Positions 5,800-12,576 are shown, counted from the stretch's first letter. The stretch: 14,870 nt of DNA from an uncultured Acidaminococcus sp. (GCA_900314165.1 OMUE01000231.1:1-14870), one strand, 5' to 3'. Notes: a model not told the origin generated them from the sequence alone. A program made the numbers and translations.

Positions 5800-6795
5800 A
5801 TGATTGGTAAACAGAAAAAGTTCTTAGCATGTTTGTTAGTCGGGCTCATGGGTTTCGTGGGCGGTTGCGGGTTTGCCTGGAAGCCAGAGCTGAAAACAAA
5901 AGTTGAAGTCGCAAAATCTCCGGATATCACTTTGTCCTCCACCATGAAGGAAGTGACCCAGAGTCCTGCCTTCACAGGCTTTGGCCGTCTTTTGTTCCCT
6001 ATCAACAAGGATGTGCCGGAGCTGCGGCTGCTGAAAGATATCGGGGCAGATATGCCGGACTGCACGGCGGTGAGTCTGGAGCGGACTGTCGGCGTCATCA
6101 ATACCCTAAAGCACCAGGCAGAACACGGGGACAGAGTCTTCTATGATATCTATACGGAGGATGAAAAATCCAAGGATCCCAGCAAGAAGAATACAGGCCT
6201 TGTGTTCTTCAAAGGCCGGGAAGGCGGCAAGGTGGCCATTTGCAACGCTGGGGAAGGCTTTAAGTACGTAGCTGCTATGCACGAAAGCTTCCCTGTGGCT
6301 ATGGAACTGGCCAACCGTGGCTATAATGCTTTTGCTCTGATTTATCGGCCCGGTGCTCAGACTGCCGGCGAAGATTTGGCAAAAGCCATTGCGTTCCTGC
6401 ACGAAAATGCAGAGTCTCTGAAAATCAACATGAAGGGCTACTCCCTGTGGGGTGCTGATGCCGGCGGCAATATGGCAGCCTGGCTGGGCAGCTTGGGCAC
6501 GGAGACCTTTGGGCAGAAAGAATATCCGAAAGCCGGGGCCGTCATTATGCAGTACAGCGACCTGGCTGACGTATACGGCAATGAACCGGCTACTTACGCA
6601 GTGGTCGGTATGGATGATAAGAAGGTTCCTTACCAGGCCGTCTCCGCCCGGATTTCCCAGGTGAAGGCAAGAGGCCGTGTGGCTGAGGTGCAGGTACTGT
6701 TTGGCGTAGACCATGGCTTTGGCCTGGGCGAAGGCACCGGTGCTGTAGGCTGGCTGGATAATGCGACCGCCTTCTGGGAAAAGAACACGAAATAA
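5800..6795 (+). CDS. Lipoprotein alpha/beta hydrolase with Asp in the nucleophile position
   Basis: A 331-residue secreted lipoprotein: basic start, hydrophobic stretch and a VGGC lipobox with Cys23 as the probable lipidated residue. The rest is an alpha/beta hydrolase fold. An ANRGYNAFALIYR strand-helix pair precedes the nucleophile elbow YSLWGADAGGN (about 214-224). VVGMDDKKVP (268-277) offers the acid and DHGFGLGEGTGAVGWLDNA (from 304) carries the catalytic His305. In esterases of this family the elbow is G-x-S-x-G; here residue 220 is Asp. Asp nucleophiles are known in haloalkane dehalogenases and epoxide hydrolases, but loss of activity is equally possible. AGGAGG at 5784-5789 fixes the ATG. 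It has its own promoter and terminator. Substrate unknown. Confidence 0.85.
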   Translation: MIGKQKKFLACLLVGLMGFVGGCGFAWKPELKTKVEVAKSPDITLSSTMKEVTQSPAFTGFGRLLFPINKDVPELRLLKDIGADMPDCTAVSLERTVGVINTLKHQAEHGDRVFYDIYTEDEKSKDPSKKNTGLVFFKGREGGKVAICNAGEGFKYVAAMHESFPVAMELANRGYNAFALIYRPGAQTAGEDLAKAIAFLHENAESLKINMKGYSLWGADAGGNMAAWLGSLGTETFGQKEYPKAGAVIMQYSDLADVYGNEPATYAVVGMDDKKVPYQAVSARISQVKARGRVAEVQVLFGVDHGFGLGEGTGAVGWLDNATAFWEKNTK

Positions 6796-6803
6796 GATAT
6801 AAT

Positions 6804-6837
6804 AAAGTGGCTGTGAAAAATCACAGCCGCTTTTTTT
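6804..6837 (+). terminator. Intrinsic terminator of the lipoprotein hydrolase gene
   Basis: A 13-bp stem (6804-6816 with 6821-6833, one wobble, core GGCTGTGA/TCACAGCC) with an AAAA loop overlaps a run of seven T bases (6831-6837), 9 nt after the stop codon. A standard strong terminator. Confidence 0.92.
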
Positions 6838-6841
6838 ATAA

Positions 6842-6892
6842 GTCCGCCCTCGCTTAGCGGGGGCGGGGGACCATCCGTAGGATGGTGGTGGG
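6842..6892 (+). repeat. Double-hairpin dispersed element, copy 1
   Basis: GTCCGCCC (6842-6849), a first stem (CCGCCC 6844-6849 with GGGCGG 6861-6866, inner pairs CGC/GCG), the constant GGGCGGGGGACC (6861-6872), a second stem (CCATCC-GTA-GGATGG, 6871-6885) and GGTGGTGGG (6884-6892). All constant blocks recur at 8122-8169 in the same orientation, but the stems differ in sequence while still pairing. The apparent start codon of the next gene (6882) lies in the second stem. Confidence 0.8.
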
Positions 6893-8015
6893 GGTGCTTC
6901 CTATTAAGAATATTTCTAACTTCATCCAACAGAATATCGTTTTTTGCCTTGCTACTGTAGGGGCAGTACTGTCTGCTTTTATTGTGCCACCATCGGCAGC
7001 GTATATTTCCTATCTTGATTTCCGGGTGCTGGGCCTATTGTTCGCCCTTATGGCCGTGGTCAAAGGCTTCGAACGGGCTGGCGTATTCGTGCTGCTTACC
7101 AGGCATTTGTTCCGGCTCCTGCATACGACAAGGCAGCTGGCGGGAGCTATGATTTTCGCCTGTTTTTTCGCCAGCATGTGGATTACGAATGACGTATCCC
7201 TCATTACCTTTGTACCCTTTGCCATGGTGGCTTTCCGGCAGGTAGGACAGGAAGCCCAGCTCATTAAGGTAGTGGTGCTGCAGACCGTAGCTGCCAACCT
7301 GGGCAGTATGTGTACCCCTGTGGGCAATCCTCAGAATCTGTACTTATTCATGGTGTCCGGCATGGGCGTCCGGGAATTCGTGCTGCTGCTTTTGCCCTAT
7401 ACGGTGTTGTCCTTCCTGCTGTTGGTCTTGTTTCTGGTATGGTTTCCCAAAACAGATCTTGGCAGCCTGCCAGAAAAACAGACACAAAAAAACAGCGGTA
7501 AAACGCTGCCGTTACCACTGCTCCTAGGTTTATTCCTGCTGTGCATGCTCACCGTGGGCAATGTGGTCGATTATCGGGTCACGTTTTTCGCTGTCCTGAT
7601 TTTGTGCGGTCTGTATGACAGAGTCCTTTTGAAGCAGCTGGACTATGTGCTGCTCCTGACATTCATCGTCTTCTTCATCTTCATTGGAAATTTGAAACAC
7701 ATTCCTATAGTCTACGACTTTTTTACCAGGCAGACTGTGGGACATGAGTTCCTGGTCTCTCTTTTGGCCAGCCAGGTCATCAGCAACGTGCCCGCTGCCA
7801 TCCTTTTGAGCGGCTTTACGAAAAATTACGCCGGCCTCATGCTGGGTACCGACATCGGCGGCCTGGGCACCCTCATTGCTTCCATGGCCAGCCTGATTTC
7901 CTATAAGCTGTACGTAGCCGAATATGGAAACCCAGGCAAATATCTCTGGACATTTACCTGGGTGAATGGAGTATTTTTAGTTGTGCTGGTCGGCGCGTGG
8001 GGAGCGCTGGGGTAA
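6882..8015 (+). CDS. SLC13 / ArsB-NhaD-type permease
   Basis: A hydrophobic membrane protein of 377 residues with about ten predicted membrane segments, of the ion transporter superfamily (SLC13, ArsB, CitM). It shows the two half-repeats of the fold: NDVSLITFVPFA (from residue 103) with GSMCTPVGNPQNLYLF (141-156), and later ISNVPAAILLSGF followed by GTDIGGLGTLIASMASLISY. The substrate (di- or tricarboxylate, oxyanion, Na+/H+) cannot be told. The start is uncertain: ATG 6882 lies inside a repeat hairpin and adds about seven residues (MVVGVLP) that seem to be repeat-derived; GTG codons at 6885, 6888 and 6894 or the ATT at 6903 are alternatives. It follows the hydrolase terminator and converges on the acetyltransferase gene. 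Confidence 0.85.
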   Translation: MVVGVLPIKNISNFIQQNIVFCLATVGAVLSAFIVPPSAAYISYLDFRVLGLLFALMAVVKGFERAGVFVLLTRHLFRLLHTTRQLAGAMIFACFFASMWITNDVSLITFVPFAMVAFRQVGQEAQLIKVVVLQTVAANLGSMCTPVGNPQNLYLFMVSGMGVREFVLLLLPYTVLSFLLLVLFLVWFPKTDLGSLPEKQTQKNSGKTLPLPLLLGLFLLCMLTVGNVVDYRVTFFAVLILCGLYDRVLLKQLDYVLLLTFIVFFIFIGNLKHIPIVYDFFTRQTVGHEFLVSLLASQVISNVPAAILLSGFTKNYAGLMLGTDIGGLGTLIASMASLISYKLYVAEYGNPGKYLWTFTWVNGVFLVVLVGAWGALG

Positions 8016-8045
8016 GAAGATAGATGATAGATGATAGATGATAGA
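8015..8045 (+). repeat. Heptanucleotide tract after the permease gene (AGATGAT)
   Basis: AGAAGAT then three perfect AGATGAT units (8015-8042) begin on the last base of the permease stop codon. Related units lie in inverted orientation at 8177-8204, on the far side of the double-hairpin element, so the two tracts could pair. Confidence 0.85.
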
Positions 8046-8121
8046 ACCTGTTGTCAGGGGTTAGAAGTCTGCTTGTCGATAGACAGATTCATTTAGAAGG
8101 ATTGATGCAATTCTGATTTCT

Positions 8122-8169
8122 GTCCGCCCTTTTCAAGGGCGGGGGACCGTTGCTAGCAACGGTGGTGGG
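8122..8169 (+). repeat. Double-hairpin dispersed element, copy 2
   Basis: GTCCGCCC (8122-8129), stem CCGCCCTT-TTC-AAGGGCGG (8124-8142), constant GGGCGGGGGACC (8137-8148), the perfect palindrome ACCGTTGCTAGCAACGGT (8146-8163) and GGTGGTGGG (8161-8169). Compared with copy 1 the constant blocks are identical and the second stem has changed on both sides so that it still pairs. There is no T run, so it is not an ordinary terminator. Confidence 0.8.
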
Positions 8170-8176
8170 TTCCTTA

Positions 8177-8204
8177 TGCATCTATCATCTAATTTCTATT
8201 ATCT
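8177..8204 (-). repeat. Heptanucleotide tract after the acetyltransferase gene (minus strand)
   Basis: Read on the minus strand, AGATAAT, AGAAATT, AGATGAT, AGATGCA run from 8204 down to 8177, starting on the base right after the stop codon of the minus-strand gene. It is the inverted counterpart of 8015-8045. Confidence 0.75.
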
Positions 8205-8666
8205 CTACTCCCCCAGCTTCTTCCTAAAATACATCGTATCCGGCATGGGGTTGTAATAATAGGGTTCGCAGGGTTCGAAGCCGAATTTTTCGTACAGATG
8301 GACAGCAGCTTTCAGATGGGGCAGGGTATCCAGTACCATTTCCTTGTAACCGGCGGCTCTGGCATGGTCGATGATGGCGGCCACCAACTTTTCTCCCAGC
8401 AGCTTGCCTCTGCCCTTGGGAGACACGTACAGCCGCTTCATTTCACAGCGTTCCTCAGAATGCTTGTGATAGGCCACGATACCCAGGACCACGCCGTCTT
8501 CTACAGCGGCCAGCAGTTCTCCTGCCGGAGCCGTGTATTTGGCTGCAGGATCCTTTAATTCTTCGTCCAAATGCTGAAAAGCCAGATTCCGGTTCAGCCG
8601 ACCGGTATATTCCTTGATCAGGGCAGTGACCTGATCTATATAGGGTTTGCCATCCACAATTTCCAT
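8205..8666 (-). CDS. GNAT family N-acetyltransferase
   Basis: A 153-residue cytoplasmic acetyltransferase of the GNAT fold, which moves an acetyl group from acetyl-CoA to an amine. The acetyl-CoA loop is visible as RLYVSPKGRGKLLGEKLV (residues 78-95) following the strand GIVAYHK, then the helix HARAAGYKEMVLDT and the typical ending AVHLYEKFGFEPCEPYYYNP. The substrate is unknown; such small GNATs act on amino acids, polyamines, antibiotics or proteins. AAAGGAG (8676-8682 on the complementary strand) precedes the ATG. It is divergent from the UvrA-like gene with only 62 bp between them, so their promoters overlap, but a functional link is not shown. Confidence 0.88.
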   Translation of the reverse strand: MEIVDGKPYIDQVTALIKEYTGRLNRNLAFQHLDEELKDPAAKYTAPAGELLAAVEDGVVLGIVAYHKHSEERCEMKRLYVSPKGRGKLLGEKLVAAIIDHARAAGYKEMVLDTLPHLKAAVHLYEKFGFEPCEPYYYNPMPDTMYFRKKLGE

Positions 8667-8679
8667 GATTTGAAACTCC

Positions 8680-8708
8680 TTTACAGTTGAAGATAGTGAT
8701 ATTATATA
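8680..8708. promoter_or_regulatory. Overlapping divergent promoters between acetyltransferase and UvrA-like genes
   Basis: The AT-rich block 8700-8709 gives TATAAT on the minus strand (8706-8701) for the acetyltransferase, and on the plus strand TTTACA (8680-8685), 17 bp, TATATA (8703-8708) for the UvrA-like gene. The plus-strand start would fall at its ribosome site (TAAGGAGG, 8714-8721), giving a very short leader. The -35 for the minus direction is poor. Confidence 0.4.
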
Positions 8709-8728
8709 GCAAATAAGGAGGAAGTGCT

Positions 8729-11218
8729 ATGACAACCATTCCTAATCATATAGAAGTACGGGGAGCACGGGTCCACAATCTGCGAAATATCGATGTGGAC
8801 ATCTCTTTGCATAAAATGACGGCTATTGCCGGTGTGTCCGGGTCAGGGAAATCTTCCCTGGCGTTAGGCGTATTGTATGCGGAGGGCTCCCGGCGCTATC
8901 TGGAAGCCTTGTCCACGTATACCCGCCGCCGCATGACCCAAGCCGCTGTAGCAGACGTAGAGAGCATCCGCTACGTGCCGGCTGCCCTGGCCCTGCGCCA
9001 ACGGCCCGGCGTGCCAGGGATCCGCAGCACCTTCGGAACCAGTACGGAACTGCTCAACAGCCTCCGGCTTATGTTCTCCCGCCTGGCCAGCCACTGCTGT
9101 CCCAATGGCCACTACGTGCCGCCATCACTAAACGTGGCTGCAGAATTAGAGCTGGTTTGCCCTGTTTGCGGTGCCCGTTTTTATGGCCCCGGAGCAGAAG
9201 ATTTGGCTTTCAATAGTACCGGCGCCTGCAAAACCTGTCAGGGTACGGGGATTTGCCGGACCGTGGACGAGTCTACTTTGGTGCCAGATGATTCCCTGAC
9301 CATAGACGAGGGCGCTGTGGCTCCCTGGCAGAGCCTCATGTGGTCCCTCATGAAGGACATCGCCCGGGATAATCTGGGCATCCGTACCGATGTGCCCTTC
9401 CGGGATCTGACGGACAAGGAAAAAGATCTGGTCTTCCATGGTGCCCCCAACAAATACCATATGCTGTACCACGATAAGACCAAGAATCTGGCCGGAGAAA
9501 TGGATTTTACGTATTTCAACGCCATCTATACCGTGGAAAATGCGTTAGCTCATGTAAAAGATGAAAAAGGCATGAAACGGGTGGCCAAATTCCTGAAGGA
9601 AGAGCCCTGCCCGGACTGCCATGGCACCAGGTTGTCGGACGCTGCCAGAGCTCCCAGGCTCAGAGGGATCAGCCTGGCAGAAGCTACGGCCATGACCCTG
9701 ACCGACCTGATGGTGTGGGTAGCCGGTGTCCCTGCTTCTTTGCCGGATGAAATGGTTCCCATGGCCAAGGCTATCTGTGACGGCTTCCTCCATACAGGGA
9801 AGCGCCTGATGGACCTGGGATTGGGGTATCTGACCCTTGACCGGGCAGCGTCCACACTGTCCACGGGTGAGCGGCAGCGAACCCAACTGGCCCGCAGTGT
9901 CCGGAATAGAACCACGGGAGTTTTATACGTACTGGACGAGCCGTCCATAGGGCTCCATCCATCCAATATCGAAGGGCTTATGGGAGTCATGGAGGACCTG
10001 CTGGCTGATGGCAATACCATCGTCCTGGTGGACCACGATACGAACGTGCTGAAACGGGCGGACTATATGCTGGAGCTGGGCCCCGGGGCCGGCAGCGATG
10101 GTGGGCAGCTTCTGGCAAAGGGGACGATTCCAGAGATTATAGGTGACTCTCATTCTCTCATCGGTCCTTTTCTGAAGAGCGATACGAATCCTGTAGTAAG
10201 GAATGTCTGCAAGGCTTCGGATGTATTCGACTTTGGTACAATTACAATCAAAACAGATCAGCTGCACACTGTCCAGCCTTTGCAGGCGTCCATCCCTAAA
10301 GGCAGGCTCACCGTGGTCACGGGCGTATCCGGTTCCGGCAAGACTACGCTGATTCTGGAAAGCCTGATTCCGGCTCTTCAGGCAGTCATTACTGGTACAA
10401 AGCTGCCGGACCACGTAAAGGAAATTCAGGCAGAAGGGATCCGTCAGGTAAAGCTCATCGATGCCACGCCCATCGGGATCAACGTGCGCTCTACGGTGGC
10501 GACCTATGCTAATGTTCATGATGAATTGAGGAAGCTGTACGCGAAAACGGAAGAGGCAAAGCAGAAAAATCTCAAGGCCAGTGCTTTTTCCTATAATACA
10601 GGCAGCCTGCGCTGTCCTACTTGCGATGGAACGGGCTCCATCAGCCTGGACGTGCAGTTCCTGCCGGATGTGGATATCCCTTGTCCGGACTGCAAGGGCA
10701 GCCGCTACAGCAAGGACGCCTATGACGTAAAGAAAACGGCGGAAGATGGCAAGTCCTATTCGCTGCCGGAACTCATGAATAAAAGCATCAACGAAGTGCT
10801 GCCGCTATTTAAAGAAAAGACCGTCATCCATCGGCGCTTGCAGGTCTTGGCAGACCTGGGACTGGGCTATCTTACCCTGGGCGAAGAGACTCCGGGCTTG
10901 TCCGGCGGGGAAGCCCAGAGACTGAAGCTGGCCAGTGAAATGGGCAGAGGGCAGAGCGATTCCGTCTTTGTGTTCGATGAACCTACTATAGGCCTCCATC
11001 CTCTGGATGTGAGGACCCTGCTGGGTGTATTCCAAAGCCTGATAGACCAGGGAGCCACCGTCATCGTCATCGAGCATGACCTGGACGTGATCCATAACGC
11101 GGACTATATCATCGACATGGGCCCCGGAGGCGGTGTGGAAGGCGGCCGCATTATAGCTTCAGGTACCGTAGAGCAGATTAAGGCAAACAAGGACAGTATC
11201 ACGGGGAGATATCTCTAA
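8729..11218 (+). CDS. UvrA-like ABC ATPase (UvrA2 type, no UvrB-binding domain)
   Basis: An 829-residue double ABC ATPase of the excinuclease UvrA family. Walker A loops GVSGSGKS lie at residues 35-42 and 532-538 (GVSGSGK). The signatures are LSTGE (377-381, a change from LSGGE) and LSGGEAQR in the second half. Walker B blocks are VLYVLDEPSIGLH and VFVFDEPTIGLH. Two four-cysteine zinc modules are present: C144, C147, C167, C170 and C629, C632, C652, C655. UvrA proper is about 940 residues; here only about 20 residues separate CCPNGH from the first CPVCG, so the UvrB-binding domain is missing. This is the UvrA2 layout, a group linked to tolerance of DNA-damaging drugs (DrrC in Streptomyces). 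TAAGGAGG at 8714-8721 fixes the start. The housekeeping uvrA is presumably elsewhere. Confidence 0.92.
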   Translation: MTTIPNHIEVRGARVHNLRNIDVDISLHKMTAIAGVSGSGKSSLALGVLYAEGSRRYLEALSTYTRRRMTQAAVADVESIRYVPAALALRQRPGVPGIRSTFGTSTELLNSLRLMFSRLASHCCPNGHYVPPSLNVAAELELVCPVCGARFYGPGAEDLAFNSTGACKTCQGTGICRTVDESTLVPDDSLTIDEGAVAPWQSLMWSLMKDIARDNLGIRTDVPFRDLTDKEKDLVFHGAPNKYHMLYHDKTKNLAGEMDFTYFNAIYTVENALAHVKDEKGMKRVAKFLKEEPCPDCHGTRLSDAARAPRLRGISLAEATAMTLTDLMVWVAGVPASLPDEMVPMAKAICDGFLHTGKRLMDLGLGYLTLDRAASTLSTGERQRTQLARSVRNRTTGVLYVLDEPSIGLHPSNIEGLMGVMEDLLADGNTIVLVDHDTNVLKRADYMLELGPGAGSDGGQLLAKGTIPEIIGDSHSLIGPFLKSDTNPVVRNVCKASDVFDFGTITIKTDQLHTVQPLQASIPKGRLTVVTGVSGSGKTTLILESLIPALQAVITGTKLPDHVKEIQAEGIRQVKLIDATPIGINVRSTVATYANVHDELRKLYAKTEEAKQKNLKASAFSYNTGSLRCPTCDGTGSISLDVQFLPDVDIPCPDCKGSRYSKDAYDVKKTAEDGKSYSLPELMNKSINEVLPLFKEKTVIHRRLQVLADLGLGYLTLGEETPGLSGGEAQRLKLASEMGRGQSDSVFVFDEPTIGLHPLDVRTLLGVFQSLIDQGATVIVIEHDLDVIHNADYIIDMGPGGGVEGGRIIASGTVEQIKANKDSITGRYL

Positions 11219-11344
11219 GTAACAGAAATCAGCTAACTTATGCTTTCTATGTATGCCATACTATGTTTAATAAGCAATTGCTATTCTTTTACCCATCCGC
11301 TAAGATAAATATATCATTGGATTGCGTTGGGAGGAGCTATGAAT

Positions 11345-11884
11345 ATGAGCAAAAATGTCGTCGTTATTTCCACAAGTCTGAGAAAGAATTCGAATTCTAA
11401 CGCCTTGGCTGCAGCCTTTGCCAAAGGAGCACGGGATGCCGGAAATCAGGTAGAAGAAATTTCCCTGGCCGGCAAGAAGATTGCCTTCTGTATGGGCTGC
11501 CTGGCCTGCCAGAAGATCGGCCACTGCGTCATCAAAGATGATGCTGTGGAAATCGAACCTAAGGTCCTGAATGCGGACGTAGTGGTTTGGGCTACGCCCA
11601 TCTATTATTACGAAATGTCCGGCCAGATGAAGACCCTCATCGACCGGCTAAACCCCATGTTTCCGAAAGACTACAAGTTCCGGGACATCTATTTCCTGGC
11701 CTCTGCGGCTGAGGATGAAACCTATACTCCGGAAAAAGCCATTAATGGCCTGCAAGGCTGGATTGACTGCTACGAAAAAGCGTCCCTGAAGGGCAGTGTC
11801 TTCTGCGGCGGCGTCAATGCTCCCGGAGATATTAAGGGGAATCCAAAACTGCAGGATGCTTACGAAATGGGGAAGCGGATTTAA
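11345..11884 (+). CDS. Flavodoxin-fold NADPH-dependent FMN reductase / iron-sulfur flavoprotein-like
   Basis: A 179-residue flavodoxin-like protein. The N-terminal strand and FMN phosphate loop read VVVISTSLRKNSNSNALA; WATPIYYYEMSGQMKTLIDRL is the second FMN-contact region. Between them C49-x2-C52-x2-C55-x5-C61 matches the compact CX2CX2CX4-7C motif that holds a [4Fe-4S] cluster in archaeal iron-sulfur flavoproteins; many bacterial relatives have the motif without a shown cluster. Likely role: cytoplasmic electron transfer or quinone/FMN reduction. I chose ATG 11345 because GGAGG (11330-11334) is 10 nt upstream; ATG 11339 (4-nt spacing) would add two residues. The 126-bp gap before it holds a 10-bp palindrome AGCAATTGCT (11273-11282) but no clear promoter. 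It converges on the rhodanese gene. Confidence 0.85.
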   Translation: MSKNVVVISTSLRKNSNSNALAAAFAKGARDAGNQVEEISLAGKKIAFCMGCLACQKIGHCVIKDDAVEIEPKVLNADVVVWATPIYYYEMSGQMKTLIDRLNPMFPKDYKFRDIYFLASAAEDETYTPEKAINGLQGWIDCYEKASLKGSVFCGGVNAPGDIKGNPKLQDAYEMGKRI

Positions 11885-11902
11885 AACCACTAAAGCCTTT
11901 GT

Positions 11903-11929
11903 GGGCGCATTTTACAATGCGCCCCTACG
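11903..11929 (-). repeat. REP-like hairpin with CGTAGGGGCG, copy 2 (inverted)
   Basis: GGGCGCATT (11903-11911) and AATGCGCCC (11916-11924) form a perfect 9-bp stem with a TTAC loop. The flank CGCCCCTACG (11920-11929) is the reverse complement of 4766-4775. The loop sides differ between copies, the border is conserved. Confidence 0.65.
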
Positions 11930-11948
11930 GAATTTGATGGGTATAAAG

Positions 11949-11990
11949 CAAAAGCTCTGTGAAAATTCGTTTCACAGAGCTTTTGTAATT
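11949..11990. terminator. Bidirectional terminator between the reductase and rhodanese genes
   Basis: A perfect 16-bp stem (CAAAAGCTCTGTGAAA 11949-11964, complement 11970-11985) with a 5-nt loop ATTCG. T-rich stretches follow on the plus strand (TTTTG, then AATTTTA) and on the minus strand (TTTTGCTTTAT), as expected between two convergent genes. Confidence 0.85.
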
Positions 11991-12479
11991 TTATCCTTTA
12001 TTTTCTTTTAACCAGTTATTGTACGCTTCTACAGGAGGCACGCCGTCGATATAGGACAATTGGGGAATATCTTTGCGCTTTTCCTGCAGGACCTTATAGG
12101 CGTCTTTGGAAACCACACCGGCACCGCAGTGCAGGATGACAGGTTTACCTTTGGGGATTTCATTATACCGCTTGGCCATCTGGTCATGAGGGATATGCAA
12201 AGCTCCGGTGAAACCCGTCTTTAGTTTCCAATAGTCCGTATTGACCTCCACAATGACCAGGCCATCTTTATGATGCTGTTTCATATAGTCCAGGGCTTTG
12301 TCCGGCTTCAGGCCTCCCAGCCAATTGGCCGTATGATCCTCCTGGGATTTTGCTTCTGTTGTCACGGTTTGTGCCTCCTTTACCGGTTTAGCAGCCTTGC
12401 TGTCCGCACTTTTTCCACAGCCTTGCAGCCCTAACATGAGTATCACGAGAAACAGGAATATAGCTGATTTTTTGATCAT
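11991..12479 (-). CDS. Rhodanese-domain lipoprotein
   Basis: A 162-residue protein with a lipoprotein signal: MIKK, a hydrophobic core and the lipobox LQGC, Cys21 being the lipidation site. A lysine- and threonine-rich linker (about 22-50) leads to a single rhodanese domain. This shows VIVEVN, TGALHIPHD in place of the usual G-H-I-x-G-A motif, the active-site loop HCGAGVVS with Cys118 as the likely persulfide-carrying nucleophile, and a closing IDGVPPVEAYNNW. The intact cysteine suggests a working sulfur or thiol-relay enzyme on the outer face of the membrane; the substrate is unknown. A strong AAAGGAGGT (12488-12496, complementary strand) lies 8 nt before the ATG. It is divergent from the AraC-type gene. 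Confidence 0.88.
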   Translation of the reverse strand: MIKKSAIFLFLVILMLGLQGCGKSADSKAAKPVKEAQTVTTEAKSQEDHTANWLGGLKPDKALDYMKQHHKDGLVIVEVNTDYWKLKTGFTGALHIPHDQMAKRYNEIPKGKPVILHCGAGVVSKDAYKVLQEKRKDIPQLSYIDGVPPVEAYNNWLKENKG

Positions 12480-12518
12480 GGAATCCGACCTCCTTTGTTG
12501 TTATCTGAACTATATCAT

Positions 12519-12542
12519 GACTACAGTTGCCAGACAGTAGTC
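12519..12542. promoter_or_regulatory. Dyad upstream of the rhodanese gene
   Basis: GACTAC (12519-12524) and GTAGTC (12537-12542) form a dyad with 12 bp between, 40 bp from the rhodanese start. On the minus strand TATAGT (12515-12510) could be its -10, so the dyad would cover the spacer and -35. No good -35 is seen. Possible operator, weakly supported. Confidence 0.3.
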
Positions 12543-12576
12543 TATCTAAAGAAAAATAGTGGTTTTTCTTTAGATA
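12543..12576. promoter_or_regulatory. 14-bp perfect inverted repeat over the AraC-type promoter
   Basis: TATCTAAAGAAAAA (12543-12556) pairs perfectly with 12563-12576, leaving a TAGTGG centre. It lies 7 bp upstream of the TATAAT (12584-12589) and covers where a -35 would be. The T run is inside the stem, so it is not a terminator. The central TAGTGG is also one of the CCACT-type sites. Confidence 0.5.

Noticed and set aside
8124..8142. Hairpin as a terminator for the permease
   Set aside because: The stem is followed by GGGGACC rather than T bases.
8015..8204. Possible CRISPR array or MITE between permease and acetyltransferase
   Set aside because: Repeats are 7 bp with no spacers, so not CRISPR; no target-site duplication is visible at the borders, so a classical MITE is not shown.
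11887..11893. ACCACTA after the reductase gene as a further AraC site
   Set aside because: A single copy without a partner 21-22 bp away, in a convergent gap with no promoter; treated as chance.
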